A DNA stretch of 64,000 nt from Leptodactylus fallax (GCA_947044405.1 CAMRHE010000156.1:1717001-1781000); one strand, 5' to 3'. Positions 34,697 to 45,914 are shown, counted from the stretch's first letter. Numbers and translations are program-made. Notes: generated by a model not told the origin, from the sequence alone.

Positions 34697-35673
34697 TGCA
34701 GCATCCCAGAGTTCTGCTGCTTTTATGTGTTTGTTACTGTGCCTCTGGGCTATGTTGGTATGTTCCACCTTCTATGTTAAGTGTTTTATGTCATGTGTTA
34801 AGCAGCTTTTGCCTCAGCATTTTTCCCCCTGCAGTGTTCAAAACCTTGCCTTGGTTCAGCCCTCGCCTATCACAGGCCACTGGGCGGGGTTGTAGGGAGG
34901 TCTCATCTCCCTGGCGACGGTTGGTCTTCAGTTCAGTGCATGCAGTTGACAAGACAAGGTGTGCAGAGCTGACCTGCCTCCAGCCTCTGGACTGTAGGCC
35001 AACGGTTGCCTCTACAGCCCCAGGAGGGATATCACCAGCCCCAGGCTTATCTACAGACAGCCCAGAGCAAGGAAGTAGTGCTGTCCGAAGTATTGGATTT
35101 ATTTGGTGTCGTGCCAGGAGGAGCAGGAGAGGACCCTGACAGGAGAAACTCATTGGGGCCTAGCATACAGGTAACCAGATCCCTATCAGGGCTCCCGTAA
35201 CTCCTCCCCAGTGAACCTGGCTGGGAGAGGCAGAGAGGAGGAGTAGAGGAAAGCCATCCTGTGGAGCCTATAACATCCCTGGGCACCCTCCTAGAACCAA
35301 GGCTCAGGGTTGGACACTGTAGAACTACTACCCCCATTTAGAAGCTGCCGTTGCCTTGCTGTTCCTGTTGCCAAATAAAGGCTGTTACTTGTTATCTGCA
35401 CCGCTAATTCCTGAGTGGTGCCTGCTTCACCATCAGGGCCCTTCCGAACAACACCACAGCGGCTCAGGGAGGAGAGGTCCCTCTTCAACTGGAAGTTCCC
35501 CAGGGGAAAGAACTACTACCACCACCATCCGGTAGTGCTGCAGGACCCCCCTCGACTTTGTCCGGCCTAGGAGTGGGACTGGAGCGGTTGGTGAGCGTGC
35601 TCGGCCTGCTAGGTGGCACAGCATCTGCCACTACTACTCCCATCCTCCGGTCTCCTCCGTCTGGGTTGTGGCA
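34697..35673 (+). repeat. Solo LTR, family X, copy 2
   Basis: TGCAGCATCCCAGAG...TGTGGCA is flanked by the 4-bp duplication TTTG (34693-34696 and 35674-35677), with AATAAA at 35374-35379. It is co-linear with 11780-12669 and somewhat longer. It interrupts the tail of PLE 3: AT-rich sequence ending in a CTTTTCAATAAA run (to 35904) continues on the right. Confidence 0.88.
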
Positions 35674-35905
35674 TTTGTGATTGTCTATACTTGTTGCATC
35701 AATTTTGGTGTTATATATATATATGTATTGGTGTATATGATCATGTCATTGGATGTAATGTAAATTATGTATCATGTATAAAATTAATTATAATTTACTG
35801 CTATCCCAAGGTAATTGTTGCGTCCTCTACCCCTGATTTCACTCTATTGCCACTTTTCTTTTAAATGTTCTTTTAATCATGTTTGGCTTTTCAATAAATG
35901 AAAAA

Positions 35906-36170
35906 GGCTCAGTGGTTAGCACTGTAGCCTTGCAGCTCTGGAGTCCTCGGTTCGAATCCAACCAAGGACAACATCTGCAAGGAGTTTGTATGTTCTCCCC
36001 GTGTTTACGTGGGCTTTCTCTGGGTACTCCAGTTTCCTCCCACACTCCCAAGACATACTAATAGGGAATATAGATTGTGAGCCCTATATGGGACAGTGAC
36101 TGACCATGTCTGTAAAAGCAATGCGGAATATGTTGGCGCTATACAAGCAAGCTAAATGAATAAATTCAAA
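35906..36170 (+). repeat. tRNA-derived SINE, copy 2
   Basis: The A-box-like GGCTCAGTGGTT begins at 35906 and a perfect B-box GGTTCGAATCC is at 35949-35959. The same body and GCGCTATACAAGCAA tail as copy 1 follow. It abuts the probable 3' end of PLE 3. Confidence 0.9.
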
Positions 36171-36556
36171 TCAACGAGGGGTGATTTGAATTTTTAGGTT
36201 TTTTTTTTTTTTAATTTTTTAAAACCTTTAGAAACATCTTACTGTGTGGGAGCCATCCTGCAATGGAAAAAGGGGGGCTACTTTTGACTTTGGAGGAGTC
36301 TTACTGAAAGCAGTGCCCGCAATCAGAGTGAACTCTTATCAAAGGCATTAGCTCTGGGTCTCCAGTGTCCAAAACAGTGGAGACCTGGTGGCTATGGTAG
36401 CCACTTTGCTTCAGAGCAGCCACCATCTTTAAAGATCCGGCATCCTCAATACTATTATGGTGGATGTGGAGACTGGGTTAAAGAACACAGGCAACATAAA
36501 CTACCAACAGAATTCTTTGTTACAAAGAACTGTTTTAGTCTGAAAACATAATTTAA

Positions 36557-36931
36557 AGAGGACCTTTCACCACCTCCACCAACTCTAGTTGGAATTCTCT
36601 CTCTAACACTGATGTTCCAGAGAAATCAGCGCTGTTAGTTTTGGTTCCTTATATGCTATTTAGGCTGTGTACTGTCAGATGCGGAAGTGTCAGGCAGGAG
36701 CAAATGAAAGGTCGTGATTCAAAGCTCCAAACAGAGGTGGACAGTGGCAAAGCTCCTGCCTGACACTGCCCATCTGACAGTATAGAGCCTAAATAGCATA
36801 GGAGGCATCAAAACTAACAGAACTTATTGCTTGGGAACGAGATTAAAAAAATTCCAAGTGTGCCAAAATCAGTTTAGTAGTATTAAATGAAGCAAAGAGA
36901 TGGACATGGTGGAGGTGGTCAAAGGTCCTCC
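36557..36931. mobile_element. TTAA-flanked miniature element, copy 2
   Basis: AGAGGACCTTTCACC...GGTCAAAGGTCCTCC is flanked by TTAA (36553-36556 and 36932-36935). The interior is homologous to 29100-29527. It has no coding capacity. Confidence 0.83.
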
Positions 36932-36935
36932 TTAA

Positions 36936-38089
36936 AAACTAAGAATTATCCAAGGGAGAAGAGCCATCAGGCCAGCATCTGCCCCTCTGGATCAAATTGA
37001 CAGGTTTCTCCCTCTTTGTGCATAACAGAGAACTGTCAATCTAGCCAAACATGGCAACGTGACCTAGTGGAGAACTCTATACACATCTCCTGACAGGTTT
37101 GCTTTGAAATAAAATAGCTATTACTTAGTACTCCAAAATAAAAAGGAGATGAATATATAAGATAACAATATACTAAATGATTTAAAAGAAACATTACAAT
37201 CCTAAAATTTACCCCTTCCCAATATATGCTGTACTATGACGGTGGGTATTGAGTCTTTAAACATGGTAGCCATTCAGAAGCTAAGGGCCATAGCCACTGG
37301 GTCTACGTTGTATTATAGGCACTGATTGCAGGCATTAACCCTACAGATACCTTAGCTGAACATTACTGAGATAGCTTTTAACTAGCACCAATTTGGTGAC
37401 GATTGCCGTCCCCTGAACAAGATCTGGGAGTGGCGATGCATTTCCTTGACTGCCAGCGGCCTATTGAAGGCTCCCAGGCTTGCCATCAATGTGGTTCTAG
37501 ACGGCTGTAATAGAGCAATTTTAACATTGTTAACATTAACATTGCAGTGTATTGTATTAGTGATCAGAGCCACTGGGGTTCAAGACCCCTAGGGGTCTAA
37601 AAATAAAAGTTGAAACAATAAACAAACAAAAGTAAACAAATAAACAAAGTAAAACACATATAAAATACCTGTATCAAAAAATGTCGAACTACAAATTTAT
37701 AAATAAATTCCCACAAGGTGAACGTAGTAGTGGGGAAAAAGTCAAAAGAGCAGAACCGCCGCTTTCTCAATATTTCGACTCCCATAAAAATTAGAATTTT
37801 TATGCTTTTTAGCAATCAAAACATCAGATATTCCCCCAAATGGTATAAATAAAAAGTATGTCCTGCCATACAAAAATGATGCCTTATGCAGGCTCGTATA
37901 CTGAAATATGAAATATTTATGGGTGTCAGAGTATGGTGACTCTAAGAAATCTTGTTTTTGAAAGTTTAGAATTTTTTTTAATGACACAAAAACTATGTAA
38001 ATTTGGTATTGCCATTTGGCTGCACAGTGAATGCTGAAAAAAAAAACCCAAAGCCCATAAGAAAATGACAACAATGCAAACACAGTTTT
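36936..38089. repeat. Dispersed AT-rich repeats, no gene
   Basis: 37255-37615 shares the GGCTCCCAGGCTTG, TTGCAGTGTATTG and AAGACCCCTAGGGGTCT blocks with 47600-47708 and 49342-49440, which are the flanks of Tc1 copy F. Nothing coding is recognised. Confidence 0.5.
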
Positions 38090-38455
38090 TGGCTAAGGCC
38101 CTACATTGCAGAAACGCAGGGTTTGTGGCTGCTGTGGAAACAGCGGAAAGAAATGCTGCATTACACCAGTACCAGCAAAGTAAATGAGATTCAACCTAAT
38201 CCCATCCCTACATTACGGAAAAAACAGCTGTGGAAAAGCTGTATTTTCAAACAAGCATTTGGTTTTGAAAAACACAGCGTGCCAATTTTAGCTGAAAAAA
38301 AACAAGCATTTTCCCTATAGATTTAATAAGGGAAGCAAAACTGCAGAGAAAAATGCAGTGAAAACACTGCAGAAATAAAAACACAATGAATTGCTGCTGC
38401 ATTTTTTTTTCCACAGCGTTGGTTTTTTTTAGCTGTGTTTTGCTATGTGGGGCCA
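38090..38455. repeat. F2-type miniature repeat
   Basis: GGCCCTACATTGCAGAAACGCAGG on the left and GCTGTGTTTTGCTATGTGGGGCC on the right are inverted ends, with an AATCCCATCCCTACATTACGG block inside as in F2. Confidence 0.6.
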
Positions 38456-38521
38456 TGGATTTTATCCATTTCCAGCCCATTCTGAATTTTATTCCAGCTT
38501 CCCAGTACATCGTATGGCACA

Positions 38522-38524
38522 CTA

Positions 38525-38561
<37 letters not shown>

Positions 38562-39470
38562 GTCCTTTAATAGTCCCACAATGGGGAAATTCAGTGTGTT
38601 ACAGCAGCAAAGATAAGCAGATACAAATACAAATACAACATGTACAGGAATGTTCCAAGGTGAGAGACATTACATTAATAGCAGACAGATAGGACGTAGC
38701 AGAGGAGGGGGGGGGGGGGGATTTAACAGGCAGAGAGATATTTCAGTTCTCTGTGTGTAATGATCTCCGCTTAGGTCGGTGTTGGTTGTACAGCCTAACC
38801 GCGGTGGGGAGGAAAGACTTCCGATAGCGCTCCTTCTCACACCTAGGGTGGAGCAGTCGGTCACTGACAGTACTGCTCAGCGCGATCACAGTCTCATGCA
38901 TGGGATGGGACTTCTTCTTCTGCATGGAGCTCACCACGGACAGTATCCTTCTGTCACCCACCACCTGCACTGGGTCCAGTGGGCTCCCCAGGACAGAGCT
39001 GGCCCTTCTAATCAGCTTGTCAAGTTTATTTCTGTCCCTGGTTGATATACTGCTCCCCCAGCAGGCCACTCCAAAGAAGATGGCTGATGCCACTACCGAG
39101 TTGAAGAAAGTTCTAAGAAGTGCCCCCCGGATTCCAAAGGCTCTCAGTTTCCTAAGCATGTAGAGCCTGCTGTGGCCCTTCCTGTACAGGACCTCCATAT
39201 GATCTGCCCAGTCCAGCTTATTATTAAGGAGCAAACCCAGGTACTTATAGGTGTTCACAATCTCGATGCCCGTCCCCAGGATGTCCACTGGTTTAGGAGG
39301 GCTTCTGCCTTTGCGGAAGTCCACCACCATCTCCTTGGTCTTCCCCGCGTTAATCTTCAGGTGGTTCCGGTGGCACCAGTCCACAAAATCCTGGTTCAGT
39401 TCTCTGTACTCCCTGTCATCATCATCTGGTACCGTTACGAAGTACAACTTGTCTTTCAAAATTTGTCTTT
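38522..39470 (-). mobile_element. 5'-truncated LINE (CR1/L2/Rex1 group) with (ATT)n tail
   Basis: The minus strand reads RT C-terminal coding sequence followed by a short 3' end (TTTCCCCATTGTGGGACTAT) and an (ATT)n tail (38525-38560 on the plus strand as AAT repeats). Simple-repeat 3' tails rather than poly-A are typical of CR1/L2/Rex1-type LINEs. The 5' truncation at about 39470 is the usual result of incomplete target-primed reverse transcription. A G-run (38707-38720) lies in the 3' part. Confidence 0.85.
38743..39459 (-). CDS. LINE reverse transcriptase C-terminal segment (partial)
   Basis: A 238-codon uninterrupted frame includes DFVDWCHRNHLKINAGKTKEMV, with the conserved NxxKT block after the catalytic core. 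It continues with YKYLGLLLNNKLDW and the C-terminal SSVLGSPLDPV...RYRKSFLPTAVRLYN region typical of CR1/Rex1-type ORF2. The RT active site itself lies upstream of the truncation and is absent. The ATG at 39459 is internal to the original protein, so this is not a functional start. Absence of stops suggests a recent insertion. Confidence 0.85.
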   Translation of the reverse strand: MKDKLYFVTVPDDDDREYRELNQDFVDWCHRNHLKINAGKTKEMVVDFRKGRSPPKPVDILGTGIEIVNTYKYLGLLLNNKLDWADHMEVLYRKGHSRLYMLRKLRAFGIRGALLRTFFNSVVASAIFFGVACWGSSISTRDRNKLDKLIRRASSVLGSPLDPVQVVGDRRILSVVSSMQKKKSHPMHETVIALSSTVSDRLLHPRCEKERYRKSFLPTAVRLYNQHRPKRRSLHTEN

Positions 39471-39629
39471 CGTAAAATTTGTCAATTTTGCCCTCATATG
39501 ACTTTGTGAATAGTAAAATAAAATAGTAAAATAGTAAAGTAAAATAAAAAAGTTATGGTTTTTGGAAGGTGGGGAGTGAAAAAACAAAATTGAAACATGG
39601 TTGTGGCATAAAGAGGTTAATAAACTCAG

Positions 39630-39895
39630 TTTGGCTAAGACCCCACATAGCAAATTGCAGCTAAAGAAATCATAGCAGAAATGGGGCAGAAAAAAATGCA
39701 GCAGAAACACTTGCTGTGTTTTTAAAAAAGCATATTTTTTTGTAAATGCAGCATTTTGTCAGTGTTTTTTTTCTGTAATGTGCAGATGAGATTAAATGGA
39801 ATATCACTTTGCTGATACTATAAAACGCTGCATTTTTTCCCCAGTGCATTTCATAGCATTTAAAAACGCAGTTTCCACAAAGTGTGGCCTCAGTC
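39630..39895. repeat. F2-type miniature repeat
   Basis: The ends are GGCTAAGACCCCACATAGC and a right-hand GTGTGGCCTCAGTCT. Poly-A/T-rich halves surround AAAACGCTGCATTTT-type blocks. It is related to the other GCCCCACATTGC repeats. Confidence 0.55.
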
Positions 39896-39899
39896 TTAA

Positions 39900-40065
39900 A
39901 GAGGACCTTTCATGTCCTCAGGCACATGTGGTTTTACATACCGCTAGAAGGCCTACAGCGCGCTGAATTCAGCGCGCTGCTGGCTTTCCTGATATGTGCC
40001 CCGGAGCTAGAGATATCGGCGGTGTAAGTTTCACAGTTTACTGTCAGAAAGGCGTTCCTGACATA
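39900..40065 (+). repeat. TTAA miniature-element left part, cut by Tc1 copy D
   Basis: TTAA at 39896-39899 is followed by AGAGGACCTTTCATGTCCTC, as at 30557. It contains a perfect 24-bp palindrome at 39956-39979. The Tc1 element starts at 40066, and no right half is recognisable beyond 41662. Confidence 0.6.
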
Positions 40066-41660
40066 CAGTGGGGAAAAAAAGTATTTAGTCAGCCACCAAT
40101 TGTGCAAGTTCTCCCATTTAAAAAGATGAGAGAGGCCTGTAATTGTCATCATAGGTAGACCTCAACTATGAGAGACAAAATGAGAAAACAAATCCAGAAA
40201 ATCACATTGTCTGATTTTTTAAGAATGTATTTGCAAATTATGGTGGAAAATAAGTATTTGGTCACCTACAAACAAGCAAGATTTCTGGCTCTCACAGACC
40301 TGTAACTTCTTCTTTAAGAGGCTCCTCTGTTATCCACTCATTACCTGTAGTAATGGCTCCTGTTTGACATTGTTATCAGTATAAAAGACACCTGTCCACA
40401 ACCTCAAACAGTCACACTCCAAACTCCACTATGGTGAAGACCAAAGAGCTGTGGAAGGACACCAGAAACAAAATTGTAGACCTGCACCAGGCTGGGAAGA
40501 CTGAATCTGCAATAGACAAGCAGCTTGGTGTGAAGAAATCAACTGTGGGAGCAATAATTAGAAAATGGAAGACATACAACACCACTGATAATCTCCCTCG
40601 ATCAGGGGCTCCACACAAGATCTCACCCCGTGGAGTCAAAATAATGGAGTCAAAAATCCCAGATCCACACGGGGGGGACCTAGCAAATGACCTGCAGAAA
40701 GCTGGGACTAATGTAACAAAGCCTACCGTCAGTAACACACTACGCTGCCAGGGACTCAGGTCCTGCAGTGCCAGACGTGTCCCCTTGCTTAAGCCAGTAC
40801 ATATCCGGGCCCGTCTGAAGTTTGCTAGAGAGCATTTGGATGTTCCAGAAGAGTATTGGGAGAATGTCATATGGTCAGATAAAACCAAAGTAGAACTGTT
40901 TGGTAGAAACACAACTCGTCATGTTTGGAGGAGAGTGAATGCTGATTTGCATGCAAAGAACACCATACCTACTTTGAAGCATGGGGGTGGCAACATCATG
41001 CTTTGGGGCTGTTTCTCTGCAAAGGGACCAGGACGACTGATCCGTGTACATGAAAGAATGAATGGGGCCATGTATCATGAGATTTTGAGTGCAAACCTCC
41101 TTCCATCAGCAAGGGCATTGAAGATGAAACGTGGCTGGGTCTTTCAGCATGACAATGATCCCAAGCACACTGCCAGGGCAACGAAGGAGTGGCTTCATAA
41201 GAAGCATTTCAAGGTCCTGGAGTGGCCTAGCCAGTCTCCAGATCTCAACCCCATAGAAAACCTTTGGAGGGAGTTGAAAGTCCGTGTTGCCCAGCGACAG
41301 CCCCAAAACATCACTGCTCTAGAGGAGATCTGCATGGAGGAATGGGCCAACATACCAGCAACAGTGTGTGCCAACCTTGTGAAGACTTACAGAAAACGTT
41401 TGACCTCTGTCATTGCCAACAAAGGATATATAACAAAGTATTGAGATGAACTTTTGTTATTGACCAAATACTTATTTTCCACCATAATTTGCAAATAAAT
41501 TCTTAAAAAATCAGACAATGTGATTTTCTGGATTTGTTTTCTCATTTTGTGTCTCATAGTTGTGGTCTACCTATGATGACAATTACAGGCCTCTTTCATC
41601 TTTTTAAGTGGGAGAACTTGCACAATTGGTGGCTGACTAAATACTTCTTTTTCCCCACTG
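40066..41660 (+). mobile_element. Tc1-like transposon copy D (family 1), best preserved
   Basis: Both terminal inverted repeats are present (CAGTGGGGAAAAAAAGTATT...TTTCCCCACTG) with TA at 40064-40065 and 41661-41662. It is 1595 bp long with a single open transposase frame. Copies B and C and fragment 6665-7034 are the same family. Confidence 0.96.
40431..41444 (+). CDS. Tc1-like DD34E transposase, 337 codons, open
   Basis: The cut-and-paste transposase of Tc1/mariner type acts on its own terminal repeats and inserts at TA. Residues 1-50 form the first paired-like helix-turn-helix and residues 83-120 the second. The catalytic core has Asp150 (WSDKTK), Asp241 (QHDNDPKH) and Glu276 (NPIENLW), with correct DD34E spacing, and a [15 protein letters not shown] glycine-rich box at 185-199. 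It ends in ANKGYITKY. The length is normal for the superfamily (about 340). Residues about 71-82 (between the two helix-turn-helix regions) are out of frame compared with copies B and C, through compensating indels, and three codons are missing. DNA binding may be affected. Confidence 0.94.
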   Translation: MVKTKELWKDTRNKIVDLHQAGKTESAIDKQLGVKKSTVGAIIRKWKTYNTTDNLPRSGAPHKISPRGVKIMESKIPDPHGGDLANDLQKAGTNVTKPTVSNTLRCQGLRSCSARRVPLLKPVHIRARLKFAREHLDVPEEYWENVIWSDKTKVELFGRNTTRHVWRRVNADLHAKNTIPTLKHGGGNIMLWGCFSAKGPGRLIRVHERMNGAMYHEILSANLLPSARALKMKRGWVFQHDNDPKHTARATKEWLHKKHFKVLEWPSQSPDLNPIENLWRELKVRVAQRQPQNITALEEICMEEWANIPATVCANLVKTYRKRLTSVIANKGYITKY

Positions 41661-41669
41661 TATATATTT

Positions 41670-42211
41670 CAGATCCCCCAAGTATAATGATCAGAGGCCC
41701 CAGGAAGGTGATGAAGCATGACAACCAGTGCTACTTGTCTCACCTGGGTTCTGGCACGACTCCCTGTCTTCGGGCTTCTTCAGTGACGTCACAGATGTCA
41801 TGTGGGTCAGGCCAGCGTCGTGATGCGTAACCCACATCCTAAACGTCATTGAAAAGGTTCGAAGGCTGAGTGTAGAGTGGCGCCAGGGCCCAGGTTAGGT
41901 GAGTAACACTGATTTTTATGTTTGATCACCTCCCACCCCCTTCCGATCATTATACTTTTCAGACTCCTGAGTCTAATAGTTCTTGGGTGTTGAACCCCAA
42001 AAATTGCAAGGAACACCGTAGTGGACATAATACTACGTGCAGGGGCCACTATGGGACATAATACAGTGTGCAGGGGCCACTATGGGACATTATAGTGTGT
42101 GTAAATGGGGCATTATACCTTGTAGGGGCCAGGAAAGGGAGTGCTATGTCACGTGGGGGTGTGGTTGGGCAAGTCAAAAGTTTGCTATGCACCAGTCTTT
42201 TCTAGTTACGC

Positions 42212-42212
<1 letters not shown>
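41670..42212. mobile_element. hAT-like fragment with right terminus
   Basis: It contains the GTGACGTC core and the GGTGAGTAACACTGATTTTTATGTTTGATCA half-module. Two to three 31-bp units (42020-42110) and an end CTAGTTACGCTCC, a diverged TAGTTACGCCCCTG terminus, follow. The end runs into a (GT)n microsatellite. Confidence 0.6.

Positions 42213-42246
<34 letters not shown>
42213..42246. repeat. (GT)n microsatellite
   Basis: About 16 GT units between the hAT-like terminus and the TA target of the next Tc1 element. Confidence 0.95.
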
Positions 42247-42249
<3 letters not shown>

Positions 42250-43812
42250 CAGTGCATTGCTTAAGTATTCAGCCCCCTTGAACTTTTCAACCTTTTGCCA
42301 CATTTCAGGCTTCAATCATAAAGATATAAAATTTTTATTTTTTTGGTGAAGAATCAACAACAAGTGGGACACAATTGTGAAGTGGAATGAAATTTATTGG
42401 TTATTTTAAACTTTTGTAAAAAATAAAAAACTGAAAAGTGGGGCGTGCAATATTATTCAGTGAGGATCTCTGAATGATCCAATGTTGTCCTAAATGACTG
42501 ATGATGATAAATATAATCCACCTGTGTGTAATCAAGTCTCCGTATCAATGCACCTGCTCTGTGATAGTCTCAGGGTTCTGTTTAAAGCGCAGAGAGCATC
42601 ATGAAGACCAAGGAACACACCAGGCAGGTCCGTGATACTGTTGTGGAGAAGTTTAAAGCCAGATTTGGATACAAAAAGATTTCCCAAACTTTAAACATCC
42701 CAACGAGCACTGTGCAAGCGATCATATTGAAATGGAAGGAGTATCAGACCACTGCACATCTACCAAGACCCGGCCGTCCCTCTAAACTTTCATCTCAAAC
42801 AAGGAGAAGACTGATCAGAGATGCAGCCAAGAGGCCCATGATCACTCTGGATGAACTGCAGAGATCTACAGCTGAGGTGGGAGAGTCTGTCCATAGGACA
42901 ACAATCAGTCGTACACTGCACAAATCTGGCCATTTCTCAAAGATATCCATAAAAAGTCTCATTTAAAGTTTGCCACAAGCCACCTGGGAGACACACCAAA
43001 CATGTGGAAGAAGGTGCTTTGGTCAGATGAAACCAAAATCGAACTTTTTGGCCACAATGCAAAACGATATGTTTGGCGTAAAAGCAACACAGCTCATCAC
43101 CCTGAACACACCATCCCCACTGTCAAACATGGTGGTGGCAGCATCATGGTTTGGGCCTGCTTTTCTTCAGCAGGGACAGGGAAGATGGTTAAAATTGATG
43201 GGAAGATGGATGGAGCCAAATACAGGATCATTCTGGAAGAAAACCTGCTGGAGTCTGCAAAAGACCTGAGACTGGGATGGAGATTTATCTTCCAACAAGA
43301 CAATGATCCCAAACATAAAGCAAAATCTACAATGGAATGGTTCACAAATAAACGTATCCAGGTGTTAGAATGGCCAAGTCAAAGTCCAGACCTGAATCCA
43401 ATCGAGAATCTGTGGAAAGAGCTGAAAACTGCTGTTCACAAACGCTCTCCATCCAACCTCACTGAGCTCGAGCTGTTTTCCAAGGAAGAATGGGCAAGAA
43501 TTTCAGTCTCTCGATGTGCAAAACTGATATAGACATACCCCAAGCGACTTGCAGCTGTAATCGCAGCAAAAGGTGGCGCTACAAAGTATTAACTTAAGGG
43601 GGCCGAATAATATTGCACGCCCCACTTTTCAGTTTTTTATTTCTTACAAAAGTTTAAAATATCCAATAAATTTCGTTCCACTTCACAATTGTGTCCCACT
43701 TATTGTTGATCCTTCACCAAAAAATTAAAATTTTATATCCTTATGTTTGAAGCCTGAAATGTGGCAAAAGGTTGAAAAGTTCAAGGGGGCCGAATACTTT
43801 CGCAAGGCACTG
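42250..43812 (+). mobile_element. Tc1-like transposon (family 3), complete ends
   Basis: It begins CAGTGCATTGCTTAAGTATT and ends AATACTTTCGCAAGGCACTG, flanked by TA (42248-42249 and 43813-43814). Long terminal repeats contain TTGCCACATTTCAGGCTTCAA and its inverse. The transposase between them is broken. Confidence 0.95.
42601..43591 (+). pseudogene. Tc1-like transposase (family 3), broken
   Basis: The first frame starts MKTKEHTRQV at 42601 and covers both helix-turn-helix regions, with a GRPSK motif between them. It stops at 42966 after a deletion near 42925-42935. The second frame (about 43002-43532) has the catalytic core: Asp in WSDETK, Asp in QQDNDPKHK and Glu in NPIENLWKEL. A TAG at 43530-43532 cuts off the last roughly 20 residues, and the remnant AAVIAAKGGATKY can still be read to about 43591. 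The core residues survive but the protein is split, so it is inactive. Confidence 0.92.
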
Positions 43813-43814
43813 TA

Positions 43815-44544
43815 TATATACATCTGTGAGGTTCTGCATTTTCTGCAGTTTCTGCATTTGATTCCATTGATACAAATGAAAGCGTTCATTGCACTATTAA
43901 CAGTATCAGGCCCTGTTCATTCAGTGGAATCTGATGCAGCGATTTTTGCCCCCAAATCAGTGGTAGATTCTTCCCTCATTCTGTCTCCCATTGAAAACAA
44001 GTGGAGCAAGACCCTGGAAAAGAGTGCCTTGCGTGATCTTGCCGCAGATTCTGCAGCTGATTCGGAGGCCACGGCTTGAGACTCTCCACTAATTAGATCC
44101 ATTCATTTGGGCCTAATCAGTGGTGGAAAGCTGCAACAGAATCCTGATGCTCTGCACCGTGAGCCGGGGGCAGAAAATAAAGAGGAATCTGGGGCAGATG
44201 TCCGCCTCAAGTTCCTCTTTACTTTACGACATCTGAACAGGTTCTATCTACTTGTATGGAATGGATTGTATTACAGTCCACTCCAGTAGGTGGACTAAAT
44301 TTCGGTAGTTTTTTTGAATTTTGGTAGTTTGTTTTCCACAGTGCACATGAGTTGCTCCAAAAAAGGCTCACTGAGGCTCTCTCACCCAAGGGCCCACACA
44401 AGCCTGGAGCTGGCTCTGTATGTATGTGTGTGTGTGTGTGTGTGTGTGTATGTATATATGTAGATAGATATTTTATATGAAATTTTTATATAATTATATA
44501 TAAATTTTATGTTAAATTATTATAATATATGTAATAAATTTATT
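43815..44544. other. No gene; (TG)n at about 44425-44449
   Basis: Short unrelated frames only. A diverged F-type or AT-rich repeat may be present. A TG/TA-rich microsatellite occupies about 44416-44475. Confidence 0.45.
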
Positions 44545-44955
44545 TTATGTTGTGGTATTCTACAATGTGCCCCCCACCCAGTCCTATATTGGATGATGCA
44601 ATATGTTATATTCATCTATACTAGAATGTCTCCTGCACCCTGGCCTATACTGAATGTTGCAATACATTTTATTGTGCTATTCTACAGTGTGCGTCCTCCC
44701 AGGCCTAAACTGGATGATGCAGCATACTAAATTGTGCTATTCTACAATCTGCCAACCCCACCTAAACTGGATGATGTGATATACTGTATTGCATTGTGCT
44801 ATTCTACAATGTGATTATATTGTGTTATTGTACAATGTGCTCTCCCCCACCCCAACGTATACTGGATGATGCAATATATTATATTATGTTATTCTACAAT
44901 GTGCCCCCTTCCTCATCCTAAATTAGATGATGCAATATATTGTATTCCCTTGACC
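44545..44955. repeat. Degenerate tandem repeat, unit about 63-65 bp
   Basis: At least six units contain GTGCTATTCTACAATGTGCC and TAAACTGGATGATGCAATAT. Clear repeats start near 44555, 44675, 44736, 44823 and 44893. No coding capacity. Confidence 0.8.
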
Positions 44956-45197
44956 TACAGTCAGTCTGTGCCTGATCAGAAATGTGCAATTGCAATACTT
45001 ATTTTTTGCAGACTTTTCTGTGCTCTGCATATGGGATCTGCAGAAAAAAAAAATCAAAGATAGCTAACTGAGGGATGAAAAAACAACAATTTTTTTTGCA
45101 CAAAAATACACGTGCAATCATTTTTTTTTTTTTTTGCAGTACCTTCTGCAACTGCACTGTCTTGTGCAAAAAGGAGCTGCAGAAAAAAAAAAGGTAA

Positions 45198-45345
45198 GAT
45201 AAAGCTAGGTTCACATCCATGTTCGGGTTTCCGTTCGGGGGGTCCACCCGAAAAGGGTAGAAAAATGCGGAGAGAAAAGTCCTGCTTGCAGCGCTTTTCT
45301 CTCCGTATTTTTCATGTGGAGAGTGGAACGGAATCCTCAAACATA
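45198..45345. repeat. Foldback repeat AAGCTAGGTTCACATCC
   Basis: The left arm contains TTCGGGTTTCCGTTCGGG and GCGGAGAGAAAAGTCC. GCGCTTTTCTCTCCG on the right pairs with the internal block. The outer right arm appears truncated. Confidence 0.5.
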
Positions 45346-45914
45346 GTACATGCGCAGGTGAAGCCAGCGCAAGAGATATATAAAAAAAAAATATTTAAAA
45401 GTTTTACTGCACATCAAATAAATGTGCACTAATACTTGCTTTGAATTTTGCAGGAGTTGGTCAAAGTCTTCTATAACCGAGATGTATTTTGTAGATATTC
45501 AGAAGAAATTATTAAAAATTTAGATATTAACAAAAAAACATAAATAGACAATTTTAATGCATATCAAACAGATATGCAATCATATGTACTTTTTGGGGGC
45601 AGCCATTAGCTTCCCATGTGAGGAGAGATGATGTGGTGCTTTCTTGCCCCTTCTCCTGCATCCACAAAATGAATGCTGTCTTCCTGAAGTTGCTACTCCT
45701 TTCATGGGAAGGGTCAAATTCTGCAAGTGGATTTTCTTGTGGAATTTGACAAATACCTGAAGAAGGAGCAGGACGCTTATTTTTTTTTTTTTCGCTAGAT
45801 GAAAAAATCAACTACTGCCTCCCATTGAAATGAATGGGAGGCAGATTTCAGGCAGAATTTGAAGCGAATTCCGAGTCAAATTCAGCATCAAATTCCTACA
45901 TGTGAATGGCCCCT
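45346..45914. other. No recognisable feature
   Basis: Short frames only; ends in a common GAATTTGAAGCGAATTCCG stretch of unknown repeat type. Confidence 0.4.

Noticed and set aside
34287..34895. 202-codon open frame
   Set aside because: It crosses the boundary between a Tc1-derived element and a solo LTR, and part of it is antisense to transposase remnants. It is a chance frame.
40412..40912. 166-codon minus-strand frame
   Set aside because: It is the antisense shadow of the open Tc1 transposase at 40431-41444.
42495..42510. CTGATGATGA resembling a hammerhead core
   Set aside because: No GAAAC strand, stem II or stem III is present at suitable spacing; it lies in a Tc1 untranslated region.
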